From assembly GCA_964603125.1 (NCBI GenBank), contig CAZRUA010000121.1, forward strand, positions 1 through 9,942: 9,942 nt of DNA. Reading direction: 5' to 3'. Below are positions 1 to 7,002 of the stretch, one piece after another. The notes beneath the pieces were generated by a model. It did not search any database, had not been told where the DNA came from, and was given only the letters and a program-made list of their open reading frames with translations. Position 1 is the first letter of the stretch. Each line of letters starts with the position of its first letter. The DNA comes from CAZRUA01 sp964603125 (GTDB lineage: Bacteria; Bacteroidota; Bacteroidia; B-17B0; Aurantibacillaceae). The position numbers and the translations under genes were made by a program.

Positions 1-52
1 CATCAACAACTTTTAAAGGAGTAACCGCATGGCTTGAAAAGTTATTTGACCA

Positions 53-1294
53 TTAATAAGGCATCTCGTTAACCACTGGAAACAAGAAATTTACATCTCC
101 GTTTATAGCTATTAAACCAGCAGCATTACTTTGTGATACAGAAACATAATATAACCCATCGGCATTACTACCATTGTGCAAAGTATACGGAAGATCGTAT
201 TGAAATGTAATAGGATTCAACGTATTAAGATCTTTCAATCTTCCTTTACCCAAAAAGTAAGTATTCAAATCAGAAGCGCCTATTGTTAAATTATCAACCA
301 ATAAACTTCTAAGTGACAATTCAGTAGAAAAATCCAATTGTTGATCTGCATTTGCGTCAACCCACTCATATAGATTTACGGTTGTTGAAATACTAGTATT
401 TGCCAAGTTGAAATTAGCTGGTACTTTCATTCGATATTTTACCGAATCTATTGCTATGTTAGTTGTATCAGGAAAATAATACAAACCACCCCATTCTAAC
501 TCCTGAATAACATTACCTGTTCCCGCCGCCGGAAATGTAGAACTTGAATAAGCTGGTCCACCATCTGATATAATTGGTGATGCAGAATACCAACTATAAT
601 CAGGTGTTATTGTAAAATAATGAAAAGCGGAATCATTAGCAGAATTTGCATCTGCCAAATCGTGATGAACTGAATAAGAAAAACGATATTCACCAACTCC
701 GTTAGTATTGATTGCTCCTTGTATCAAATTAGTAATATTACCTGAAACCTCAACCGTATCATTAACAATAATTGTGCTTCCTATCGGAAAATTAGAACTT
801 AAAACAGATGTCCATGTTCCACTTACATTTTGTTCCAACTCATAACGCAACATTGGATTAGCTGATAAGGGAATATCAGTGTTACCATTGTTAGTTATTA
901 CGGCTGCATAATTGTAAGGCGAATAGCTTTTTGCAATTTGCAAAGGCATTGTTTTATATGGCGCGGGTGAAGCACTCGTTTTATAATTATACATGCCAAG
1001 TGGCGATACTATTGCAATATCCTGCACATTATTTACCACCTCAATTTTTATATCGTCAACCATTGCAAAATAATAGTCGCCGTCGAATGATAAACGCACT
1101 TGACATTGAGTTAAATTAGATGGACTTGTAACCCCTGTAAGAGGAACTGATATCTCTGCAGTTTGAAACATCATATTAGTACCAACCCCTTGAGCAATTG
1201 AAAAATCAGTAAATGTTGCTCCACCATCATTAGAAAAACCAACTGTTAAAGAGTTTATTTGGAAATTTCGATATTGTAAATACATTTTTGCCAC
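53..1294 (-). CDS. Secreted surface protein, 3' fragment after an internal stop
   Basis: This 413-codon frame starts at a GTG directly after the TGA of the upstream fragment. It is probably not an independent gene: it has no signal peptide, no ribosome-binding site, and starts in the middle of a beta strand. Residues 1-85 are the second half of a jelly-roll (MAM-like / choice-of-anchor J type). The marks are the SNDGGATFTDF motif at 21-31 and CQVRLSFDGDYYFAMVDDIKI at about 64-84. Residues about 90-230 look like an Ig/CARDB-type beta-sandwich, with AAVITNNGNTDIPL near 130 and a YRFSYSVHHD strand near 203-212. Residues about 231-413 form a further, unrecognised all-beta region. No T9SS sorting tail is present before the TAA. 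Function is unknown; by family type it would be cell-surface or secreted. Confidence 0.6.
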   Translation of the reverse strand: MAKMYLQYRNFQINSLTVGFSNDGGATFTDFSIAQGVGTNMMFQTAEISVPLTGVTSPSNLTQCQVRLSFDGDYYFAMVDDIKIEVVNNVQDIAIVSPLGMYNYKTSASPAPYKTMPLQIAKSYSPYNYAAVITNNGNTDIPLSANPMLRYELEQNVSGTWTSVLSSNFPIGSTIIVNDTVEVSGNITNLIQGAINTNGVGEYRFSYSVHHDLADANSANDSAFHYFTITPDYSWYSASPIISDGGPAYSSSTFPAAGTGNVIQELEWGGLYYFPDTTNIAIDSVKYRMKVPANFNLANTSISTTVNLYEWVDANADQQLDFSTELSLRSLLVDNLTIGASDLNTYFLGKGRLKDLNTLNPITFQYDLPYTLHNGSNADGLYYVSVSQSNAAGLIAINGDVNFLFPVVNEMPY

Positions 1295-1690
1295 TCAATT
1301 AACCCCTGTGTGCCCTGATAAATCAAATATTGGAGAAAATAATTGATCATGATGTGGGGAAGGACAAGTACCGGTTCCAAATGCTCCCGTAACTCCGTTA
1401 TTATCTAAAAAATCAGAATCATATAATGCAACACCATCACTTTCACTAGGAGAACCAATTGCTGGAAGGCCCGTAGCATAGGCACCTTGGCTAAGTCCAT
1501 TCATTGTTCTTGTCCATAAAGCAGTTGGAGAGCTTACACCAATAGCAGTCCATCCATTTGCGGTACCAAATGCACTGGCAAATCTACCAGCATCATCATA
1601 ACTAGGTATAGATGAACCCGCTCCCCATACAATTTGGGACGAAGCATTTAATGATATTAATCCTGTAACAAAAAGTAAAATTTTTTTCAT
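1295..1690 (-). CDS. Secreted surface protein, 5' fragment with signal peptide
   Basis: This frame has 131 codons from ATG at 1690 to TGA at 1295-1297. Residues 1-18 are a clear Sec signal peptide (MKKILLFVTGLISLNASS|Q). The mature part is rich in Gly, Ser and Ala, and carries the first half of a jelly-roll domain ending in LFSPIFDLSGHTGVN. The core strand that normally follows this motif is found intact on the other side of the stop, in the same frame (MYLQYRNFQ). The fragment is therefore truncated in mid-domain and is unlikely to fold by itself. The TGA lies one substitution from Leu (TTA), Arg (CGA), Ser (TCA) or Trp (TGG). An imperfect palindrome lies 10 nt upstream of the start. Specific function is not recognisable. 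Confidence 0.6.
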   Translation of the reverse strand: MKKILLFVTGLISLNASSQIVWGAGSSIPSYDDAGRFASAFGTANGWTAIGVSSPTALWTRTMNGLSQGAYATGLPAIGSPSESDGVALYDSDFLDNNGVTGAFGTGTCPSPHHDQLFSPIFDLSGHTGVN

Positions 1691-1699
1691 ATAAATTTA

Positions 1700-1725
1700 T
1701 TTAGTATTTGAGCCAAAATACTAAA
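1700..1725 (-). repeat. 10-bp inverted repeat upstream of the surface-protein gene
   Basis: TTTAGTATTT (1700-1709) is perfectly complementary to AAATACTAAA (1716-1725), with a 6-nt loop, and ends 9 nt before the ATG at 1690. It could be an operator or a 5'-leader hairpin near the start codon. The rest of the 1691-1897 intergenic region is AT-rich with homopolymer runs, and I found no good TAnnTTTG box there on the minus strand. Confidence 0.5.
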
Positions 1726-1869
1726 ATTCACCTTAGCCCCAAAAAAAATGTTGAGTTTGACGTTTTTTTGTAGGTGAATGACACAAACGAAAAAAATTAT
1801 TAAAAACTAAAACGATTTGATTAATTCAGAAAACGGAACATTAATAAAAGGTTGTAGAATTATACTGAG

Positions 1870-1895
1870 ATTAAGAATAAAGAGAAATTCTTAAT
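1870..1895 (-). terminator. Hairpin just after the response-regulator stop
   Basis: A 9-bp perfect inverted repeat (ATTAAGAAT 1870-1878; ATTCTTAAT 1887-1895, 8-nt loop) starts 2 nt after the TAG stop at 1898-1900 on the minus strand. Its position suits an end for the kinase/regulator operon. The stem is AT-rich and no U-tract follows, so it would be a weak terminator or a 3'-end stabiliser. Confidence 0.35.
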
Positions 1896-1897
1896 AA

Positions 1898-2590
1898 CTA
1901 AACAAATTTCATCATTAGTTCATCGCGGTAATTACGCGACATTGGTATTTTTTCACCTGAAACAATAACGTATTGACCATTAACAGCCTTAATATAATTG
2001 AGGTTTACAGCATAAGATCGATGAATTCGAATAAAATTAGAATCATTTAACTCTTCAATAAATCGCTCCAAACTATTTCGTAAAATATATGTCTTTTCCG
2101 AAGTTTTAATTTCAAGATAAATATTCTCAGATTTTACCCATAAAATATCTGAGCATTTTACTTTAACATTAAGATGTCCATCCTTTATTAGAATAATTCT
2201 TTCTGGAGATACAACCCTTGAACTTAATACTTGAAGTGTAACAAACAAATCAGTTTGAGTAAATGGTTTAATTAAGTATGCTTCTGGTTGAAGCTCAACA
2301 GCCTCCTTTACAGTGTTTTTATCGGAATATGACGTTAAAAACAAAAAGGGAATTTGGTAATTATTTTTAATCAACTTTGCTACGTCTATTCCTGTTTTTT
2401 GCTCACTTAAATTAATATCCAAAATTGCCAAATTAATTTCTGGATGCAGCCTTAAATATTGAGCTGCAGTATCATAATTTTTAGCGATTCCTACAACAGA
2501 GTGATTTAAATCAACAAGCATCTCCTTAAGCATTTCTGCAATAAGCAATTCATCCTCAATAATTAATATTTTAAGTTTTTGGTTAGACAT
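1898..2590 (-). CDS. LytTR-family response regulator (REC + LytTR DNA-binding domain)
   Basis: This 230-aa cytoplasmic transcription factor is the likely output of the kinase encoded just upstream. Residues 1-125 are a receiver domain with the full active site: acidic pair E12/D13, phosphoacceptor D58 (in LAILDINLS), T86 and K108-P109. Residues about 132-230 are a LytTR DNA-binding domain, recognised by WVKSENIYLEI at 151-161, RNSLERF at 171-177 and IRIHRSYAVNLNYI at 187-200. Length and domain order are normal for the family. The ATG at 2590 overlaps the kinase stop by 8 nt, which indicates translational coupling. The gene ends with TAG. Its target promoters cannot be named; LytTR proteins bind pairs of short direct repeats, and none stood out here. 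Confidence 0.93.
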   Translation of the reverse strand: MSNQKLKILIIEDELLIAEMLKEMLVDLNHSVVGIAKNYDTAAQYLRLHPEINLAILDINLSEQKTGIDVAKLIKNNYQIPFLFLTSYSDKNTVKEAVELQPEAYLIKPFTQTDLFVTLQVLSSRVVSPERIILIKDGHLNVKVKCSDILWVKSENIYLEIKTSEKTYILRNSLERFIEELNDSNFIRIHRSYAVNLNYIKAVNGQYVIVSGEKIPMSRNYRDELMMKFV

Positions 2591-4484
2591 CTACTGTTAT
2601 TGTAAAAATAGATAAATTATTTATAAAAGCATAATTAAGTTCTCCATTAATTTGATCAATTAAAATCCTAATTAATCTAAAGCCAAATCCATCTTTTATT
2701 TCCTCAAAAGGCTTAGGCAAACCTATTCCGTTATCACTATACTGAGCAACAATTTTATTGTTTACTATGCTCAACCTAAATTTTATGATTCCGTTATTTT
2801 TATTTTTAAAAGCATACTTGTAAGAATTGGTTACAAGTTCATTTATAATCAAACCAAAAAATAAAGCCTTGGACATATCTAATGATACGGAATCAATGTC
2901 AATTTCAAGCTCAACATCCAAATTACTTGGTTTAAGCGATAAATCTAAAGCTTCGAATAACTGGGTAATAAAATGTTGAAATTCAACTTTCTCATTTTCA
3001 CTCTCCTGATATAAATTTTGATGTATAAGTGCCATTGATTGTATTCGCATTTGGCATTCGTTCAAAACATTTTTCACTTCTTCGCTATCTGAAGATTTGG
3101 CCTGTAAAAAGAGTAAGCTTTTCAATGTAGTGAGATTATTTTTAACCCGATGATGAATTTCCTTTATCAAAAATTCCTTTTCTTTAAGCGAGTTTTCTAT
3201 CTCTACTCTTCTTTTATTTCTTTGACGAGAATAAAATAACATCCATACAACCAAAATTAGCAGTACTAATACAGCAGCGATTAATAAATTACGATTAGCT
3301 CTGGACTCAGCTTCATTAGCTTTAGCAGCCGCAAGCTCCAATTTTTGTTCGGCAACCATGGCCTTTTGCTTATCGGTGTCAAAAATGGCAATTAAACCTA
3401 TAGCGTTATTCCTTCTTAATCTTTCGTCAATAGTATCTTTCGCTGCCAAATATTTAGAGAGATTAACGGCTGCCGAATCGAATTGTTTTACTGCAAAAAA
3501 ATAATCTGCCTTCAATTTCAGAAATCGAAAATCATAAAAATAAATTTTTGTTGTTTTAATCAAATCACTAACTGTATCCAAATATAGTTTCGCTAATTTA
3601 TAATCTTTTAAATTCAAATAACATTCTACCAAATCCAAACGTTTTAGCATTGCATTACTAATTTCTTTTATTGATTTACTTTTCTCAATGTTTTCGTTTA
3701 GTAATGGTATAGCCTTAATATATTGGCCTCTCAAAATATAAATTTCAGCTATATTACCCATCATTAGTGAACGGTAATAATGCTTAGTATATTCCGAATA
3801 CGGATATTTCCCCTTATAGTTTGTGTTATTTTGAATACTAACTCCAACTTTATAACCTCTAATAAAATTACTTTCTGCACTATCCAATTGTTCATTTTTA
3901 AAAAACAAATCCCCTAAATCACGATAATACAAAATCTGGTAAAAAGGCTTATCTAAAGGAAAACTCTCAGTAGCTTTAAAATCTTTTATTGCCTCTTCAT
4001 ATAAACCAGCTTCACTATATAACTCCCAAAAATTGTTCGCTAAACCTTCCCTTACCCTTCTCTTACGGATTTCTATTGCTGGTTTTAAATCACCTAATCT
4101 GATATAACTTTCTTCTAATTTTAAAAGCAACAATTCATAATCTGCATTAGCTAATTTATTTTTTTTATTAGCTAATTTTGTAAGATAAGGTATAGCTTTA
4201 GAGAACTGGGTTGATGTATGATATAAGCACCCTAAATAAAAATTTACCCTATCTCTAACTTGTAAGTCCTTATCACAAGGTGGTAACTTAGAATAATACT
4301 CGAAAGATTCAATCCATTCCTCAGGACTAAGTTTAACGTAAACCCCAGAAGTTTGAGCTTCTAGCTCATCCCACTTATTTAGCACATCAACTGCTGATTT
4401 AAAATTGTAAACGGTTTCAGGTTTAAATTGAGCCGCTGCGGAAAAGTGCAGAATCATCAAAAAAAGCATAATCCAACGTACCAT
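2583..4484 (-). CDS. Sensor histidine kinase: periplasmic TPR region, one TM helix, HisKA_2 and HATPase_c
   Basis: Residue numbers are from the longest frame, which opens with GTG at 4541. I prefer the ATG at 4484 (residue 20), which gives 633 aa. It begins directly with a signal peptide (MVRWIMLFLMILHFSAAA|Q) and has a purine stretch about 10 nt upstream. The GTG at 4541 would lie in the -7 box of the probable promoter; ATG 4529 is the other option. Residues about 85-370 hold helical TPR-like repeats, predicted periplasmic. Residues 380-417 are coiled coil and 418-436 a TM helix. The HisKA_2 dimerisation domain has the H-box EIHHRVKNNL (461-470; phospho-His probably H464). The HATPase has N-box NELVTNSYKYAF (567-578), G1 DNGIGLP (603-609) and G2 DGFGFRLI (617-624). 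It forms a two-component pair with the overlapping regulator gene. The signal sensed is unknown. Confidence 0.92.
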   Translation of the reverse strand: MVRWIMLFLMILHFSAAAQFKPETVYNFKSAVDVLNKWDELEAQTSGVYVKLSPEEWIESFEYYSKLPPCDKDLQVRDRVNFYLGCLYHTSTQFSKAIPYLTKLANKKNKLANADYELLLLKLEESYIRLGDLKPAIEIRKRRVREGLANNFWELYSEAGLYEEAIKDFKATESFPLDKPFYQILYYRDLGDLFFKNEQLDSAESNFIRGYKVGVSIQNNTNYKGKYPYSEYTKHYYRSLMMGNIAEIYILRGQYIKAIPLLNENIEKSKSIKEISNAMLKRLDLVECYLNLKDYKLAKLYLDTVSDLIKTTKIYFYDFRFLKLKADYFFAVKQFDSAAVNLSKYLAAKDTIDERLRRNNAIGLIAIFDTDKQKAMVAEQKLELAAAKANEAESRANRNLLIAAVLVLLILVVWMLFYSRQRNKRRVEIENSLKEKEFLIKEIHHRVKNNLTTLKSLLFLQAKSSDSEEVKNVLNECQMRIQSMALIHQNLYQESENEKVEFQHFITQLFEALDLSLKPSNLDVELEIDIDSVSLDMSKALFFGLIINELVTNSYKYAFKNKNNGIIKFRLSIVNNKIVAQYSDNGIGLPKPFEEIKDGFGFRLIRILIDQINGELNYAFINNLSIFTITVDV

Positions 4485-4540
4485 AATTAATCTCTCTTTC
4501 TTAGATGTATTTCTTTTCGAAAATTTCATTCGTAGTATCA

Positions 4541-4548
4541 CAAATGTA
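4541..4548 (-). promoter_or_regulatory. Probable Bacteroidota -7 box for the kinase/regulator operon
   Basis: The minus strand reads TACATTTG, an exact match to the Bacteroidota -7 consensus TAnnTTTG. It lies 56 nt upstream of the preferred ATG at 4484, giving a leader of about 50 nt. The -33 TTG is not well placed: candidates lie 14 and 24 nt upstream rather than about 19-21. The 70-nt gap to the divergent gene at 4612 also holds a plus-strand TACATTTA (4587-4594), a 7/8 match that could serve that gene. Confidence 0.42.
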
Positions 4549-4611
4549 GTAATTTAGATTTACAATATCTTACAACAAAAAAAACGTACATTTAAATTTT
4601 AAATAAGTCAT

Positions 4612-5070
4612 ATGAAAAAAATACTTTTTTTAGCGTTTATCGCTTTTAGTGCACATACTACCTTTGCTCAAAACGAACCCCTCAAATTCAATAAAAACTT
4701 AGCTGACTCGCTTGGTGCAGATGAATACGGGATGAAATCATACGTGTTAGTAATTCTTAAAACAGGTTCCAACAAAACAAAGAAAAAAGAATTGATTGAT
4801 AGTTTATTTGCTGGCCATTTGAAAAATATTGGGCGTTTGGCCGACGAAGGAAAACTTGTTGTGGCGGGTCCACTCGGCAAAAATGCTAAGACATATCGTG
4901 GAATTTTCATTCTAAATGTTAAAACCATTGATGAGGCTAAAACGCTATTACAAACTGACCCAGCAGTAAAAGCCAAATTACTCGACGCTGAGTTATACGA
5001 ATGGTATGGTTCTGCTGCCCTTCCACTTTATTTAGGTAAACACAAGGAAATTCAGAAAACACAATTTTAA
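4612..5070 (+). CDS. Exported YCII-related domain protein
   Basis: This is a 152-aa protein with a signal peptide at 1-19 (MKKILFLAFIAFSAHTTFA|Q), predicted periplasmic or secreted. Residues about 43-140 match the YCII/YciI ferredoxin-like fold: YVLVILKTG (44-52), GHLKNIGRLADEGKLVVAGP (68-87), FILNVKTIDEAKTLL (99-113), the TDPAVKA segment (115-121), and a closing WYGSAALP (131-138). The family's conserved His and Asp are present as H69 and D116. YCII proteins are usually about 100 aa and cytoplasmic, and their reaction is mostly unknown; the signal peptide and the extra C-terminus are extensions. The gene is divergent from the kinase operon and lies 88 nt before a gene for another exported protein. 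Family assignment is strong; function is unknown. Confidence 0.9.
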   Translation: MKKILFLAFIAFSAHTTFAQNEPLKFNKNLADSLGADEYGMKSYVLVILKTGSNKTKKKELIDSLFAGHLKNIGRLADEGKLVVAGPLGKNAKTYRGIFILNVKTIDEAKTLLQTDPAVKAKLLDAELYEWYGSAALPLYLGKHKEIQKTQF

Positions 5071-5115
5071 TTTCACCAAGTCAAACAGCACGTTCACTAA
5101 GTTGAGCTATGTACA

Positions 5116-5153
5116 GTTTTTTAGTTGACCTAATTTTACAACAACTAAAAAAC
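5116..5153. repeat. 12-bp inverted repeat in the leader of the DUF4139 gene
   Basis: GTTTTTTAGTTG (5116-5127) is perfectly complementary to CAACTAAAAAAC (5142-5153) across a 14-nt loop, ending 5 nt before the ATG at 5159. The loop carries TAATTTTA (5131-5138), a 7/8 match to the -7 consensus, so the repeat could be an operator around a promoter. If transcribed from upstream, it could instead fold next to the ribosome-binding region. It is a poor terminator for the upstream gene, because on the plus strand the stem is followed by no U-tract. Confidence 0.5.
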
Positions 5154-5158
5154 AAAAC

Positions 5159-6898
5159 ATGAAAAAACTTTTATTCCTATCTGTACTCTCAATTTACTGT
5201 ATAACAAGCCACGCAGCCGACACCGAAAAGCTGGTAAAAACCAAACCTGAAAAAGTAACGGTTTATTTGCAAGGCGCTCAAATATTCAGAAACAATACCA
5301 TTAACTTACCTCAGGGGCAAAGCGTAATTGTATTTGAAGGACTAGAAAATTCAATCGACCCACAAAGTATTCAAGCCTCAGGGCAAGGAAACTGTATTAT
5401 AACTGAAACGCAATACTTGCTACATTATCCAGAGTTGCAAAAACTAAAAATTAATGGAGTGGCAAAATATGCCAAAGCTTTACGTCAAATGAATGATTCG
5501 CTTGAAATTTTGAGTTACGAAACCGAGAGCATTACAAATCAGCGCGAGGTATTGAACACTGAAAAAGAAGTTTTACTTAACTATGGTTTGTATAAAGGAG
5601 TTTCAAAAAAAGATTCATTAGCCTTTTTAAAAGATGGCTTAATATTTCTTAGAGATAAACTTAACAACATAAATTCAGAATTATTAAAATTAAAAAGAGA
5701 AGAGGCACGTGTTCAATTAAAAATAAACAGTATCACTATTAGAAAAGAACAAATTGAAATGGAAGAAAGTAATAATAATCAAGGTAGCGATGATAATCAT
5801 AAACCTGATTATAGAATTACGGTTACCGTTATTGCCGATGCACCTACAAGCGCAAATATTGGAATAAATTACTTTGTACCAAACGCAGGCTGGGCCCCTA
5901 ATTACGACTTAAGGACTGAGAATGTTGACAAACCAATTCAACTTACTTATAAAGCAACTGTTTTTCAGAACACCGGAATTGATTGGAAAGATGTGCGATT
6001 AAAACTAAGCACTGCCGATCCAAAACAAAGTTTCACATTACCTACTCTAAACCCTTATTTTGTTGACTTATACAGAGCAGCTACAACAAAACTAGAATTA
6101 TCCAATTTAAGTCCGATGACATTTAATAATTCAGTAAACATTAGCACACCTTTAAGCGGCTCGGTTTCTAATTATACATGGGCAAACACAGCTGCAGGTA
6201 CTTACACCATTAATTTAGATGGAGTTCCAGCTCACGATGAAGTAATTGGTTCGCAAGAAGCTTATGATTACGTTGTTACGGATGAAAACATTATGCAAGC
6301 TGAATTTGATATTAAGCTCGCCTACTCTATTCCAAGCGATAATAAAAATCATTATGTATCTATTTTAAATAAAGAACTAAAAACCAAATATGTTCACAAA
6401 ACAATACCTAAGGTAGATTTAAAAGCTTACTTAACAGCACGCATTACAAATTTTGAAGACTTGAATTTATTACCCGGTAAAGCAAACGTTTACTTTGATG
6501 GAACATTTATTGGAAGAACATTTTTGCAAACTGGCGGAACGGGTGATACATTGGAATTATCATTAGGGCAAGATAAAAATGTTACCGTTAAACGAAGTAA
6601 AATAAAAGACAAATCAAAAGAAAAAGTATTAGACAATGATAAATACTATGATGTAGCTTATGAAATAATAGTGAAAAATGGTAATGCAAAAAACATTGAA
6701 ATAGAAGTTATTGATCAAGTTCCTTTAACTCAAAATAATGACATTACAATAGAGAAAATCGATATTAATGGAGCTAAACAAGACGAAGCCACTGGACAAA
6801 TTGAATGGAGAAACATTATTAAAGCAAGAGAACATAAAAAAAATGCGTTTAGCTTTACGGTAAAAGCTCCAAAGGGAATGCAGTTGGTTGTAAAATAA
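5159..6898 (+). CDS. MuiA-family exported protein (DUF4140 + coiled coil + DUF4139)
   Basis: This 579-aa protein begins with a signal peptide at 1-19 (MKKLLFLSVLSIYCITSHA|A). Residues about 32-125 are DUF4140, with VTVYLQGAQIFRNN at 33-46 and the FEGLENSIDPQSIQASGQG stretch at 59-77. Residues about 100-205 are a charged, heptad-like coiled coil. Residues about 218-579 are DUF4139, recognised by GINYFVPNAGWAPNYDLR (235-252), the TGIDWKDVRLKLSTADP stretch (272-288), DLNLLPGKANVYFDGTFIGR near 436-455, and a C-terminus with IEWRNIIKAREHKKNAFSF. Length and order are normal for the family, which is annotated after the mucoidy inhibitor MuiA; its biochemical activity is not known. The protein is predicted to act outside the cytoplasm. 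It follows the YCII gene by 88 nt containing an inverted repeat, so it may have its own promoter. A strong hairpin follows the TAA. Confidence 0.92.
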   Translation: MKKLLFLSVLSIYCITSHAADTEKLVKTKPEKVTVYLQGAQIFRNNTINLPQGQSVIVFEGLENSIDPQSIQASGQGNCIITETQYLLHYPELQKLKINGVAKYAKALRQMNDSLEILSYETESITNQREVLNTEKEVLLNYGLYKGVSKKDSLAFLKDGLIFLRDKLNNINSELLKLKREEARVQLKINSITIRKEQIEMEESNNNQGSDDNHKPDYRITVTVIADAPTSANIGINYFVPNAGWAPNYDLRTENVDKPIQLTYKATVFQNTGIDWKDVRLKLSTADPKQSFTLPTLNPYFVDLYRAATTKLELSNLSPMTFNNSVNISTPLSGSVSNYTWANTAAGTYTINLDGVPAHDEVIGSQEAYDYVVTDENIMQAEFDIKLAYSIPSDNKNHYVSILNKELKTKYVHKTIPKVDLKAYLTARITNFEDLNLLPGKANVYFDGTFIGRTFLQTGGTGDTLELSLGQDKNVTVKRSKIKDKSKEKVLDNDKYYDVAYEIIVKNGNAKNIEIEVIDQVPLTQNNDITIEKIDINGAKQDEATGQIEWRNIIKAREHKKNAFSFTVKAPKGMQLVVK

Positions 6899-6911
6899 AA
6901 CAACCAGAACA

Positions 6912-6961
6912 TAAACCACTTATTTATAAAAAGCAACCACTTATTATAAATAAGTGGTTTA
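6912..6961 (+). terminator. Long hairpin with two alternative folds after the DUF4139 gene
   Basis: The outer stem is an 18-bp perfect inverted repeat (6912-6929 with 6944-6961) around a 14-nt loop, beginning 13 nt after the stop codon. The loop contains a second copy of AACCACTTATT (6935-6945; first copy 6914-6924). The right arm AATAAGTGGTT (6949-6959) can pair with either copy, so an 11-bp inner hairpin with a 3-nt loop competes with the outer one. AAAATTTT follows rather than a pure U-tract. It is probably the transcription end of the DUF4139 gene, and the last gene-free block before the start at 7003. Confidence 0.6.
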
Positions 6962-7002
6962 AAATTTTAAATGTTACATATTTGTGTGCATAAACTATAG
7001 TT

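Larger units (their letters stand above)
1..1690 (-). pseudogene. Disrupted gene for a large secreted surface protein (whole locus)
   Basis: The two open frames at 1295-1690 and 53-1294 are in the same reading frame and are separated only by a TGA at 1295-1297. Joined, they give a normal secreted protein: signal peptide, then one jelly-roll domain whose first half lies before the stop and second half after it. After the TAA at 53-55 the same frame stays open for 17 more codons to the window edge, reading WSNNFSSHAVTPLKVVD. That looks like normal coding sequence. The expected C-terminal sorting domain of such Bacteroidota surface proteins has also not been reached by position 53. I infer one long gene with at least one, and probably two, nonsense codons. 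Real decay and base-calling error cannot be told apart here. Confidence 0.7.

Noticed and set aside
931..1119. Plus-strand 62-aa open frame
   Set aside because: It lies antisense inside the surface-protein gene, has no domain or leader features, and its composition is that of a shadow frame.
1295..1297. TGA recoding (selenocysteine or TGA read as an amino acid)
   Set aside because: There is no selenocysteine-type hairpin directly after it, no redox motif around it, and the domain is structural. TAA interruptions nearby point to mutation or error rather than recoding.
1741..1800. Poly-A/poly-T runs as promoter or terminator signals
   Set aside because: Such runs are common in this AT-rich sequence, and no adjacent stem or TAnnTTTG box supports a specific role.
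4668..4976. Minus-strand 102-aa open frame
   Set aside because: It is fully antisense to the YCII gene, whose family match is clear, and shows no protein features of its own.
6725..6936. Two overlapping minus-strand open frames (64 and 68 aa)
   Set aside because: They are antisense to the end of the DUF4139 gene. Their Phe/Leu-rich, hydrophobic look is a product of AT-rich complement sequence, and they run through the hairpin.
6912..6961. Start of a CRISPR or tandem-repeat array
   Set aside because: There are only two direct copies of 11 nt plus one inverted copy, and no further units or spacers.
6977..6984. CATATTTG as promoter of the 7003 gene
   Set aside because: It is a 7/8 match at best, with no TTG at the proper distance upstream, so it is not listed as a separate feature.
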